Part shown: in pieces, positions 25,525 through 33,884 of the stretch
Numbering within the stretch: position 1 is the stretch's first letter
Layout of the letters: the number at the start of each line of letters is the position of its first letter
NCBI GenBank assembly: GCA_017539045.1
Contig: JAFYHS010000025.1
Coordinates: 1-64,000 of the forward strand
Direction: 5' to 3'
Length of the DNA stretch: 64,000 bases
Source: Bacteroidales bacterium
Lineage (GTDB): Bacteria > Bacteroidota > Bacteroidia > Bacteroidales > F082
Made by a program: the position numbers and the translations under genes
The notes under the pieces: model-generated
What the model was told of the DNA's origin: nothing
Database searches by the model: none
Seen by the model: the letters and a program-made list of their open reading frames with translations, nothing else

Positions 25525-27858
25525 TCACTCTTTTTTCAGTGCCCAGACCGGATTCACTCGTGCCACCGAGACGATTTGCCACAGCACCGAGCCGATAGCT
25601 ATGACAAATGACAGCACCACCGTGACCACAAATATCCACGGATGCAAGTCGATACGGTAGGCGAAGTCTTCCAAATAACGTTTGCACAGCCACACTGCCA
25701 CAGGAAAGGCAATTGCGTTGGCAATCAATATCATAATAATGTATTCCTTCAGGTTGCGGCGGATTTCGCTCTGCATTGTGCCGCCAAACACCTTGCGGAT
25801 AGCGATGGTCTTCTCGCGCTCGGAGGCGAAATGCGTGCTCATGGCCACTAGGCCGAGCAGCGAAAGGATGACTGAAATCGCCATGATCAACTCAATGAGA
25901 CGCATCTGGCGACGTTGCTTGTCATATTTTGAAGCTACGACATCCTTCACGAAACCGAAATAATCCGGCTCAATGTAGGAGCCAAACATGTCCTCGGAGT
26001 GTTTCTTATAGACCGCCTCGATGGCGCGACGAGCCTCGTCATGGTCACCCACGATGTCCAAAAGAAGGTTGCAAATTTTTGAAAAGCCCATACCTAAATT
26101 GCCAAAGACGACGGTATAATCCTCGTCGGTGGCGTGTAGCGCATCAAGCATATTGAAATCCTTGATAACTCCACAGATGTCATTAAAGAAACAAGAGCTA
26201 ATTGTGTCGTAATTGTAAACTCCATAAGGCATACCTGTCAATCCCGCAACGGTGCTTTCTGTCATCCAGCCACTGCCCACTTCAGGCTCGTGGAACTTTT
26301 CCATCACCTGAAAACCCAACATCCGAAATGCCGCCGTGTCACATTCAAACATATTGACCATCACGTAGTGTTCCGTTTCGCCTTTCTTTTTCATTCCCAA
26401 CGAGGTTCTTGACACCCCAGGCACGTTGTTACTCAATGCCAATTCTTTCACGCACGGCAAACCGCGAAGTTCCTCCCTAAAAGCCTCTGATTTAGTAGTA
26501 AAATTCACTTTTGAGTCGATATAAAACAGGTTGTCCATTTCCAGTCCCATCGGTCGTTCTACCATGTGGCGCATTTGTAACTCCATAGTTAATGTCAGAG
26601 CAATCAGGATAATGGAAATGGCATTTTGGAACACGATGAAGAAGCGCATCATCCCCTTGCGGCTACGCAACCGGAATGTGCCTTTCACAACATCGATGGG
26701 ACGGGCTTGCGAGATGATGACGGCAGGCAATATGCCAGCCAGCAACGCCACCACCACGACCATCAACCCGTAGGCAACGAGATAGTCCCAAGTGAACGGA
26801 ATCCTCACTGCCACACTGGCACCAAGCATCCGATTGACCGAGGGCACAAGCACATAGGACAGCAGCAAACCCACGGCAAAGCAACAGAAAGTGAAGAACA
26901 ACGACTCGCCGAGAAACTTCAACACAATATCGGACTTTTGCGCCCCGAGTAAGCGGCGCGAAGCCATCTCCTTGGCACGTTTCCCCGTGAGGGCCACGTT
27001 CAGGTTGACATAATTGATGAGCGCGGAAAGCAACAAAAGCAGGCCAACCACAATCACATTGCGTAGCATCGACTTGTCGCCTTTTTGCAGCCCTGTTTTC
27101 ACGTCGCTGAAAAAGAGCTTGTCCATTCGAAGCATCGACAGGCCTTCGTCCTTGAAAAAGAAATCATAACTTTCCCCATATTGCTCCCTACAAATCGAGT
27201 TCAATTTCTCTTTCAATTGGACGATGTCTATATTCGCCCCAACCTTCACAAATGTAGGAATATTCGACCACGAATTGGTGGGTTGTTGCCTAAAAGGATC
27301 AGTTAAGCGACTGGTTTCGATGTTGCCGATGATGTCCGTTGGGGGAATCAGGGAAGTACCCAAGTCGGAAAACGTGCCAACCACATTCAGCGTATCACTG
27401 GCAACAATAATCTGACTGCCAATGACTTCACCTTCAATTTGGGCTGCCACTTTCTCCGAAACGAAAGCGATGTGGGAATTCGTGAAGTTGTCAGCATTGC
27501 CTTCCTTGAAAGTCACGGGGAAGAAGTCGAAAAACTCGCGGTCGCAGTCCAGCACATTGCCTAGAATGCGTCCGTCGCCCGCTTTGATGACGTTTCCTTT
27601 TTTGTAATGAAAATGAGTAACGCTTTCCACTTCGGGCAGTTTGCCGTCGATGAACTCTTTCATTGCATAGCAATTGACCATATCATCGCTACCCACGGCA
27701 TAAATCCGCTCGCGGTCGGGGTTCTCGCGCGTCACGGCGTATTGCTGCACCACATAGCAGAAGCTGATGATGACAAAGGCCAAGGCCACGCTCAAGCCAA
27801 TGAACTCAATAGCAGTGTAGAGCTTGTTTCTGGATAGGAATTTCAGGTAGGTTTTCAT
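25525..27858 (-). CDS. MacB/FtsX-type ABC transporter permease (type III)
   Basis: A 777-residue double MacB_PCD-FtsX permease. It starts MKTYLKFLSRNKLYTAIEFIG with TM1 at about 15-38, and CYVVQQYAVTRENPDRE follows. The FtsX motif EMASRRLLGAQKSDIV is near 305 and the second, TIAIRKVFGGTMQSEI, near 680. It ends in VNPVWALKKE. It is the closest relative of the truncated permease at 1-1742. It lies 171 bp downstream of the TolC gene with element A copy 6 between them, so the two are probably co-transcribed from the promoter at 29424-29438. Confidence 0.9.
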   Translation of the reverse strand: MKTYLKFLSRNKLYTAIEFIGLSVALAFVIISFCYVVQQYAVTRENPDRERIYAVGSDDMVNCYAMKEFIDGKLPEVESVTHFHYKKGNVIKAGDGRILGNVLDCDREFFDFFPVTFKEGNADNFTNSHIAFVSEKVAAQIEGEVIGSQIIVASDTLNVVGTFSDLGTSLIPPTDIIGNIETSRLTDPFRQQPTNSWSNIPTFVKVGANIDIVQLKEKLNSICREQYGESYDFFFKDEGLSMLRMDKLFFSDVKTGLQKGDKSMLRNVIVVGLLLLLSALINYVNLNVALTGKRAKEMASRRLLGAQKSDIVLKFLGESLFFTFCCFAVGLLLSYVLVPSVNRMLGASVAVRIPFTWDYLVAYGLMVVVVALLAGILPAVIISQARPIDVVKGTFRLRSRKGMMRFFIVFQNAISIILIALTLTMELQMRHMVERPMGLEMDNLFYIDSKVNFTTKSEAFREELRGLPCVKELALSNNVPGVSRTSLGMKKKGETEHYVMVNMFECDTAAFRMLGFQVMEKFHEPEVGSGWMTESTVAGLTGMPYGVYNYDTISSCFFNDICGVIKDFNMLDALHATDEDYTVVFGNLGMGFSKICNLLLDIVGDHDEARRAIEAVYKKHSEDMFGSYIEPDYFGFVKDVVASKYDKQRRQMRLIELIMAISVILSLLGLVAMSTHFASEREKTIAIRKVFGGTMQSEIRRNLKEYIIMILIANAIAFPVAVWLCKRYLEDFAYRIDLHPWIFVVTVVLSFVIAIGSVLWQIVSVARVNPVWALKKE

Positions 27859-27897
27859 ATTGTTGAAGTGTTTATTGTTTAACTGTTGAATTGTTGA

Positions 27898-28025
27898 GAT
27901 TCCCTTCGGGAATGGAGTGTTGTTTGTTCGTTATAAGCGGCGGCAAGAACAAGTTGCCAATCTGTAGCGCCACAGGCCGCCGCAGTTAAAAACGACCTTA
28001 GACCTCCATTCCCCGCAGGGGAATC
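27898..28025 (-). repeat. structured repeat element A, copy 6
   Basis: About 128 bp with intact end hairpins. It starts 4 nt after the TolC gene stop and ends 40 nt before the start of the 25525-27858 permease. Confidence 0.8.
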
Positions 28026-28029
28026 TCTT

Positions 28030-29391
28030 TTACTGTTCTATATAATGTATCCCTCCATAGTAATTAACCACACTATTCTTGATAAAGTATTGAAGCCTAG
28101 CGTTCAATTGTTCCGCAAGGGCGTTGAGATAGTTGTTCGATGCCGTTTGGTACTCGATGGACGAAATCAATCCTTGCTCGAAGCGTTTGGTGTTCAGTGC
28201 AAAGGCCTCTTGCTGCAATTCGGCGCGGGTGTCGGCTTGGCGCAGGGCATCGGCTGAGCCGTCGCGGTCGGCAATGGCGCTGCGCACTTCGGCCTCCACC
28301 GTCTGGAGCGTCTGCTCATAGTCGGCCTGGGCGCGGTCGTAGGCGTTCTTCCGCTTTGCGATGTTGGAGTGTTTCGAGAGGCGGTCGAAGATGGGGATAC
28401 TCAACGAGAGCTGCACATATTCGCCGCCGTTGTTCTTCAACTGCTCGAAATAAGGTGTGGGCACATAGCCCTCCATACCCGGATAGGTGAAATAACTCGA
28501 CGACCAACCACCGTAGAGCGAGAGTCGAGGCAGCAACTGCCAGCGGGCTGTCTTGAGGGCAAGGCGGGCATTTTTCATCGTTCCTTCTGCCAAAAGGATG
28601 GCAGGCATATTGGTTTTGGCAAATTCCACCATTTGGGAAATGTTTTCCGCCTGGCCTGTAGGGCTGTCATAATATGGCAGTCGCGAAAACGATTCGTCAA
28701 TTTTCAATGGTTTTTCAATGGGCCAAAACATCACATCCTTCAGGGTGATGATGGCATTATTGAGGTTATTCCTACAGGTGGTCAGCTGGTACTGCCGCTC
28801 GGCGAGGTCGCTCTGCATCTGAACCACATCGGCGTGGGATTTTTGTCCTAATTGTTCCTGCCTTGTGGCGAGTTGCACGGCCTTTTCCGCTGTGGCCACC
28901 TGCGCTTGCAAAGCTTTCTGCATCTCGGTGTAATACAGCACATTGCAGTAAGCCTCCATGGTAGCGAGACAGATTTGGTCTTCGGTTTGTTGTTCCTTGG
29001 TCAAGCCCATCAGCTGTGCTGTCTTGGTGATTTTCAGGTTGTTGACCGCCTGGAATCCGTTGAAGAGGTTGATGCTCGCCGAGAGACTGTAACCATTGTG
29101 GAACGAGGTCGTCCTGATGTAAGTGTTGGTCTCAGGGTCGATGCTGCGGCCGAAGTTGGAATAGGCGTATGTGTTACCCTCAATCGTAGGCGTGAAGGCG
29201 GCTAGGATGGCATCGCGGCGGTCGATCTGTGCATCGCGGTTGTCGGCTTGGGCAATGCGCATCTTAGTAGAATGTTCCACTGCATAGCGCATACAAGCTT
29301 TGAGATCCATAGTGACGGTGTCCTGGGCCTTGACACTGGTCAAGGCTCCAAGAACCATCATCAAAATAAAAAAGTTATGTTTAGCTTTCAT
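28030..29391 (-). CDS. TolC-family outer membrane efflux protein
   Basis: A 453-residue outer-membrane channel of the OEP/TolC family, the exit duct of MacAB-type pumps. Signal peptide FFILMMVLGALTSVKA-Q at the N-terminus. Two OEP repeats are visible: DLKACMRYAVEHSTKMRIA near 30 and the matching second half from about 240 (NMPAILLAEGTMKNARLAL), with long helices rich in Q/A/E and the terminal ALAEQLNARLQYF segment. A start at 29427 is also in frame, but the sigma-54-type promoter (29424-29438) overlaps it and the signal peptide begins at 29391, so 29391 is preferred. It is the only such channel in the window. Confidence 0.92.
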   Translation of the reverse strand: MKAKHNFFILMMVLGALTSVKAQDTVTMDLKACMRYAVEHSTKMRIAQADNRDAQIDRRDAILAAFTPTIEGNTYAYSNFGRSIDPETNTYIRTTSFHNGYSLSASINLFNGFQAVNNLKITKTAQLMGLTKEQQTEDQICLATMEAYCNVLYYTEMQKALQAQVATAEKAVQLATRQEQLGQKSHADVVQMQSDLAERQYQLTTCRNNLNNAIITLKDVMFWPIEKPLKIDESFSRLPYYDSPTGQAENISQMVEFAKTNMPAILLAEGTMKNARLALKTARWQLLPRLSLYGGWSSSYFTYPGMEGYVPTPYFEQLKNNGGEYVQLSLSIPIFDRLSKHSNIAKRKNAYDRAQADYEQTLQTVEAEVRSAIADRDGSADALRQADTRAELQQEAFALNTKRFEQGLISSIEYQTASNNYLNALAEQLNARLQYFIKNSVVNYYGGIHYIEQ

Positions 29392-29423
29392 TTTACACAT
29401 GTTTTTACACGTGCCAAAAGAAA

Positions 29424-29438
29424 GCATATCTCATGCCA
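29424..29438 (-). promoter_or_regulatory. sigma-54-type -24/-12 promoter for tolC-like gene
   Basis: Minus strand TGGCATG-AGAT-ATGC, keeping GG and GC 10 bp apart. Dyads are centred 77 and 98 bp upstream of the -12 element. Predicted start is near 29412. Confidence 0.6.
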
Positions 29439-29492
29439 AAAATATAACTATTTGAAATTCAAATATTTAAAAATTTAAGATTCAAAACAAAG

Positions 29493-29530
29493 TGTAACGT
29501 TTTTTTACAGTGGTGTAACAAAACTTTACA
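29493..29530. promoter_or_regulatory. tandem 17-bp dyads, putative enhancer
   Basis: TGTAACG-TTT-TTTTACA at 29493-29509, GTGG, then TGTAACA-AAA-CTTTACA at 29514-29530. The arms are less perfect than in the other three copies, but the TGTAA/TTACA cores, GTGG spacer and 21-bp register are kept. Confidence 0.72.
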
Positions 29531-29581
29531 GTGTAAAGTGAACTTCTCATCAAAAACCCCTTGCCTTTTTCGGATTTTTTC

Positions 29582-29589
29582 TATTTTTG
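29582..29589 (+). promoter_or_regulatory. -7 promoter box for small lipoprotein gene
   Basis: TATTTTTG, 35 nt before the ATG at 29625. No clear -33 element. Confidence 0.45.
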
Positions 29590-29624
29590 TTGCGACTATA
29601 ACCCACTAACCAAACACCAACTCT

Positions 29625-29960
29625 ATGAAGAAAACGCTGATTATCGCCCTCGCGGGCATGATGATGCTCGCCTTCACGCAGTGCGGCGGCAAGGAAACCA
29701 AGACTGTAAAAGGCTCCAAGGAGTACCAAGAGACCATGGAGATTTACCAACAACTCGAAAAAGCCGTCAAGGACGTCACCACCTGCGACGAGCTTCAGGA
29801 AGCCGCTCTTGGACTGTTGCTTAACGGTCTAGCCAGCAAAAACTACACTGACGAGGAAAAGATGACCGAACAGGAAGAGAAGAAACTCGAAGAGTATATC
29901 GAGAAGCTCGGAAACGAAATCGAGAAGAAATCTGAAAAGCTAGGCTGCGACGACGAATAA
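29625..29960 (+). CDS. small predicted lipoprotein
   Basis: A 111-residue protein with a type II signal peptide and lipobox (LAFTQC, cysteine at residue 20), so it is probably anchored to a membrane facing the periplasm or surface. The mature part is acidic and strongly helical with heptad-like E/K/L repeats from about 80 to 105, predicted coiled coil. I do not recognise a family. It is a single-gene unit ending at a bidirectional terminator shared with the symporter gene. Confidence 0.75.
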   Translation: MKKTLIIALAGMMMLAFTQCGGKETKTVKGSKEYQETMEIYQQLEKAVKDVTTCDELQEAALGLLLNGLASKNYTDEEKMTEQEEKKLEEYIEKLGNEIEKKSEKLGCDDE

Positions 29961-29976
29961 AACGTGTCGTTAAACC

Positions 29977-30020
29977 AAAACAACGGCTGGTCACGCCTCG
30001 TGGTCGGCCGTTTTTGTTTT
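29977..30020. terminator. bidirectional terminator
   Basis: Stem ACGGC-GGTCACG / CGTGGTC-GCCGT flanked by an A-run on the left and TTTTTGTTTT on the right. It lies between convergent genes and overlaps the last codons of the symporter gene (stop at 29991-29993). Confidence 0.75.
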
Positions 30021-31292
30021 ATTGCCTTCATCGACCACACACGACACCGTCATGTCGCCCGTCACATTCACAACGGTGCGCAACATATCCAAAGGCCTGT
30101 CAATACCCAAGATAAGTGCCAAGCCTTCAATCGGGATGCCGACCGAATCAAGCACAATCATCAGCATGACGATAGAGCCTCCTGGGATACCCGGTGTGCC
30201 TATCGAAGAGATGGTTGCTGTGGCTAAAATGAGCAACATCTGACCGAAGGTCAAATCCAAGCCCAAGACCTGCGCCAAAAACACCGCTGCCACCGCTTGA
30301 TAACAACTCGTGCCGTCCATGTTGATGGTCACACCCACAGGCAACACGAACGACGACACCTCTTCCGAGACGCCCAAATGCATCTGCGTGCGCTCCATAG
30401 TCAAGGGCAAAGTGGCCGCACTCGAACTGGTAGTGAAGGCCAACATCTGCACAGGCGCCGCCGCCTTGAAGAATTGCTTCATCGTTCGCTTGCCGAAGAC
30501 CCGCATGATGAACGGATACACCAATAAGATGATGACGGCCAAAGCCAGCACCACCGTCAGGGCATACAAACCCAAGGCGGAGAAGATGCCCACGTCGCCG
30601 GCATAGTCCACAATAAGGGCGGACATTAGGGCAAACACGCCGTAGGGTGCAAAGGCCATGATGAAGTCAATAATCTTGAGCAAAACGAGATTCAGTTGCT
30701 GGAAGAAACGCACCAGCGAGGGTACTTTTGAGGGTCCCACGACAATCAACGCCACGCCAAAGAGCAAGGCGAAGAAGATAATTTGCAGCATCTTGGAGTT
30801 GTCACCCAAGGCCTTGAAGAGGTTCTCGGGCACCATGTCGACCACGAACTGCAAGGGCGACTCATCCTTCACCTGCTGCATCTGCGCCTCGCGCTCCACC
30901 ACGGTCTGCTGGTAACGCTCCATGAACTCCGTCTGCCGGTCTTTCGGGAAGACCTTTCCCGGCTTGATGACGCTGACCATGCCTAATCCGATGCTCACAG
31001 CAAGAATGGTGGTGCAGACATAGATCAGAATGGTTTTCAAGCCGATGCGCGACAGGTTGCGAATGTCCTTAAGGTTGACGACACCCAAAATAAGCGACAC
31101 CAAGACCAAGGGTACGGCAATCAGCTTGAGCAGGCGCATGAAGATGTCGCCCCAAGGTGCCACCCAGTCGTGCACAAAGCCTTCCCAATGCAAGGCCAGA
31201 GCCAGAAAGCCGAAGCCCAGCCCCAAGCCCATGCCCAGCAAGATCTTGGCATAGAGCGGCACGCGTTTTCTATGTGCTTCTTCCCTATTCAA
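29991..31292 (-). CDS. dicarboxylate/amino acid:cation symporter (SDF family)
   Basis: An inner-membrane Na+ or H+ coupled symporter for C4-dicarboxylates, glutamate or aspartate (GltP/DctA/GltPh fold), 433 residues, eight helices plus two re-entrant loops. Visible hallmarks: the serine-rich hairpin TSSSAATLP near 285, NMDGTS near 318 and the second hairpin IGTPGIPGGSIVM near 360, followed by RPLDMLRTVVNVTGD carrying the substrate-binding D/R/N-type residues. No ATG starts the frame: it opens with TTG at 31292, directly after an in-frame stop, overlapping the end of the T9SS gene by 8 bases. GTG at 31262 is an alternative start. Confidence 0.92.
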   Translation of the reverse strand: MNREEAHRKRVPLYAKILLGMGLGLGFGFLALALHWEGFVHDWVAPWGDIFMRLLKLIAVPLVLVSLILGVVNLKDIRNLSRIGLKTILIYVCTTILAVSIGLGMVSVIKPGKVFPKDRQTEFMERYQQTVVEREAQMQQVKDESPLQFVVDMVPENLFKALGDNSKMLQIIFFALLFGVALIVVGPSKVPSLVRFFQQLNLVLLKIIDFIMAFAPYGVFALMSALIVDYAGDVGIFSALGLYALTVVLALAVIILLVYPFIMRVFGKRTMKQFFKAAAPVQMLAFTTSSSAATLPLTMERTQMHLGVSEEVSSFVLPVGVTINMDGTSCYQAVAAVFLAQVLGLDLTFGQMLLILATATISSIGTPGIPGGSIVMLMIVLDSVGIPIEGLALILGIDRPLDMLRTVVNVTGDMTVSCVVDEGNKTKTADHEA

Positions 31293-33771
31293 TCAAGTTG
31301 ATTTTTTGTGTGGCCACGCCGTCCTCGGTCACAATACGGACGACATAAATGCCTTTGGAATATCCCTCGAGGTTCAGTTCAATCTTGTTTGAATTGGCCT
31401 TCCTGTCCTCCAGCATCTCTCCCTTGATGCCCATCAGTGTCACCTGTTGGATGTTGCTTTGGGCCTCGATGACAACCTTATTCTTTGCTGGGTTGGGATA
31501 GACATCAAACTTCAGATCGGCCAATTCATTCACATTCACATCGGTGGTGTCGGTCGGGACGACTTTCACATCGTCGACAAACCAATCGTAGGCCAGCCAC
31601 TCGCCAAAGGTATTGTAACCTCTGAAGCCAATCTTGATATTCTTGCCGATATACTCATCCAAATTGATGGAAATCGGCTCGTTGTAAGCATTGATTTGTC
31701 CGTAAGGCATATCGGCGGCATCCCATTTGTCGTCCCAAGTGCCGTTATAGGTGTCGTACACCCTGACCACGAAGCGATCGTAGCCATCGGTGCCATACTG
31801 CACCCAAGTCCAGAACTGCAAAACGGTGGGGCGCGTGATGGTCAAAACGGGCGTAATCAAAGTCTGGTCTTGTGCCGCGGGGCTCTCGCTGCTGTCCCAC
31901 TCCAACACGGCATGTTTGTTGCCGCGATGGGGATTCACGATGAAGTCTTCTTCGTAGTAGTCCGTGTAGTACACCGTGCCTTGTACGGTCCAATCCCACC
32001 AGGTCGGATTACCGTCGGTGGTCCAGCCTTCGGGCATGGTGAACATGCTACTGCATTCCTCGAAGGTCTCATAGAGCAGCGGACGTTGGTAATCCCAACG
32101 AATCGGGATTTCCTCTGAAGTTGCGCTGTTGCCCAAGTCATCCACGAGTTGAACTGTCATTGTACCATGGGTGTGGTTGTCGTAGGCAGGAATGGTGGCT
32201 GTGTAGTCATAATTGCCCTTGCCTGCCCTCGCGAAAGTCAAATCGTGCGTCACTCCCCAAATGGTATAGGTGGCCGCCAGCGTTGCAGGCATCGAAGAGG
32301 CATCATGGACTCGTAAAGAGAGGTTCATCTCTGTGTCGGCGTAGGTTTGGTTACCGTTGACGGCAATCACCGTGGGCGCCTCATGGTCTTCCGAGGAACT
32401 ATTGATGAAAATATCATCCAGATACAGGTTCCAGCCGTAGTCGCTGACGCCTTCGAAAATGATGAAGCCATAGTCGTCGGGACAATCGAAAGTGAAGGCA
32501 TATTCATACCAGTCATCCACATCGGCGACAACGGGTTCCTTATAGGTGCAACGATGGATGGTGCCGAGAAGCTGCCCGCCTTCCGAGCGAGGCACCGAAT
32601 TGTAATACACATTGATGCGGTCGTCCTTATTAATGTTCGGGTTGCTGTTGCGGAACATCCAGAAGCTGACGATGTTGTCATGATCGTTCAGGTTCATCTT
32701 GGGCGAGACCAATTCAGCCGAGCCTCCCGAAGGATTGGTGTAAGTATAGAAACGTGCCATATATTGGCTGCCTTCATGCGGCGTCGCGCTTGGCGTGGAG
32801 CCTTCAGTGATGCGGTCGAAAGCATAGTTGCCGTTAGTGATGTTATTTTGCCAGCCAAAAGGCACGAAGTCGTTCTCGAAGCCTTCTTCAAGCGGGAAGT
32901 CGGCGTAAGGTGCCAATGCCGTGATGGCAAAGTCGGCGCTTTGTGTCGGAGCAGAATGGCTAGAAGCCACGTCGAATGTGGCATGGACGATTTCGTTGTT
33001 GTTTAAATTCATCGGCAAGGTCGTCTTAGCCACCAACTCCACCGAGCTGTTATATGGCAAACTAACTTGGGTCACCTGGGTACCATTCTGGTAGAACTCA
33101 ACCGGCAGATTGCCCGTGCTGTTGAACTGATAGGTATCCGACTGTTCACCAGTATTATTGAGGCGGAAACGAAGATAGGCTGGCTCGCCGAAATAGACGG
33201 AGGTGTCGGCCGTGAGTTGCTCCACATTGAAGTTGTATTGCGCGGTCTGCTCAATGATGATGTCGTCAATCGACAAATACCAAGGTGCGTTGTCTGCCAC
33301 GCTGTGGAAGCCCACATAGTAAGCGCCCGAACTCGTTGCCTGAAATACGCCCGAGGTCTGTTCAAACTCCTCATTGGCGACCACCATCATCGGCACAGCC
33401 GTTTCCGTCATCGAAGAAGAATTGGCGCTTGCACCGGCTTTGACTTCCAGGTTGAAGTGGTCGACGTGCCAAGTGGCGTACCAGAACGAAACGCGGTAGT
33501 AGTTACCTGCCGTCACATTGATCTCCTTGTAAATCCACACGTCGGTGTTATAGGTGGCATACATATACCAGTCGCCGGTATGCGGCTTTCTGCCACGGGC
33601 CTCGTTGTCGTCAGGGATGGTGATGCCTGCTTTCCATCCGCCATCGCCAATCCAGCCCACAGGGGTTTGGTCTACTGTGTTACCGTTTTCAAAAGTCTCG
33701 TTGACAAGCACTTGGGCGAAGGCGCTTCCAGCCAGAAGCCACATCGCAATAAAAGCGTACAGTTTTTTCAT
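31285..33771 (-). CDS. T9SS-exported protein with three choice-of-anchor J modules
   Basis: An 828-residue secreted protein. Signal peptide at 1-19 (MWLLAGSAFA-Q). Three beta-jelly-roll modules of the cleaved-adhesin/choice-of-anchor J type start near residues 22 (VNETFENG), 295 (LEEGFEND) and 565 (LYETFEEC). The first and third each contain a W-rich core and an end of the type DDI/DDVKV. A T9SS type A sorting domain occupies about 750-828 (FDVYPNPAKNKVVIEA, ending VATQKINLIE). The protein should be secreted through the outer membrane and attached to the surface. Its binding target is unknown; some family members bind carbohydrate or haem proteins. Confidence 0.88.
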   Translation of the reverse strand: MKKLYAFIAMWLLAGSAFAQVLVNETFENGNTVDQTPVGWIGDGGWKAGITIPDDNEARGRKPHTGDWYMYATYNTDVWIYKEINVTAGNYYRVSFWYATWHVDHFNLEVKAGASANSSSMTETAVPMMVVANEEFEQTSGVFQATSSGAYYVGFHSVADNAPWYLSIDDIIIEQTAQYNFNVEQLTADTSVYFGEPAYLRFRLNNTGEQSDTYQFNSTGNLPVEFYQNGTQVTQVSLPYNSSVELVAKTTLPMNLNNNEIVHATFDVASSHSAPTQSADFAITALAPYADFPLEEGFENDFVPFGWQNNITNGNYAFDRITEGSTPSATPHEGSQYMARFYTYTNPSGGSAELVSPKMNLNDHDNIVSFWMFRNSNPNINKDDRINVYYNSVPRSEGGQLLGTIHRCTYKEPVVADVDDWYEYAFTFDCPDDYGFIIFEGVSDYGWNLYLDDIFINSSSEDHEAPTVIAVNGNQTYADTEMNLSLRVHDASSMPATLAATYTIWGVTHDLTFARAGKGNYDYTATIPAYDNHTHGTMTVQLVDDLGNSATSEEIPIRWDYQRPLLYETFEECSSMFTMPEGWTTDGNPTWWDWTVQGTVYYTDYYEEDFIVNPHRGNKHAVLEWDSSESPAAQDQTLITPVLTITRPTVLQFWTWVQYGTDGYDRFVVRVYDTYNGTWDDKWDAADMPYGQINAYNEPISINLDEYIGKNIKIGFRGYNTFGEWLAYDWFVDDVKVVPTDTTDVNVNELADLKFDVYPNPAKNKVVIEAQSNIQQVTLMGIKGEMLEDRKANSNKIELNLEGYSKGIYVVRIVTEDGVATQKINLIE

Positions 33772-33795
33772 ATTTGGTTTTCTTTATTTTGCCTA

Positions 33796-33803
33796 CAAAA
33801 ATA
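33796..33803 (-). promoter_or_regulatory. -7 promoter box for T9SS gene
   Basis: TATTTTTG on the minus strand, 25 nt upstream of the ATG at 33771; no clear -33 element. Confidence 0.45.
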
Positions 33804-33846
33804 GGGATTGTTTCAATACAAAGTGTGTATAACAAATGAAAAAGCA

Positions 33847-33870
33847 GGTCCCTGAGCTTGTCGAAGGGCC
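33847..33870. repeat. 24-bp palindromic REP-like repeat, family F
   Basis: GGTCCCTGAGCTTGTCGAAGGGCC is given here as GGTCCCT / AGGGCC arms around a TGTCGA-containing centre. The reverse complement with one mismatch occurs inside the YfhO gene at 57408-57431. It sits between the ends of two minus-strand genes, 15 nt beyond the methyltransferase stop. Confidence 0.7.
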
Positions 33871-33884
33871 GTCTTAAACAAGTT

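Noticed and set aside
10321..28025. Element A as an ordinary Rho-independent terminator
   Set aside because: There is no U-tract after the stems, two copies lie in the 5' leader between promoter and start codon, and others lie between genes that should be co-transcribed.
10321..28025. Element A copies as a CRISPR array or insertion sequence
   Set aside because: Copies are kilobases apart, about 127 bp long and palindromic with no spacers; none encodes a transposase.
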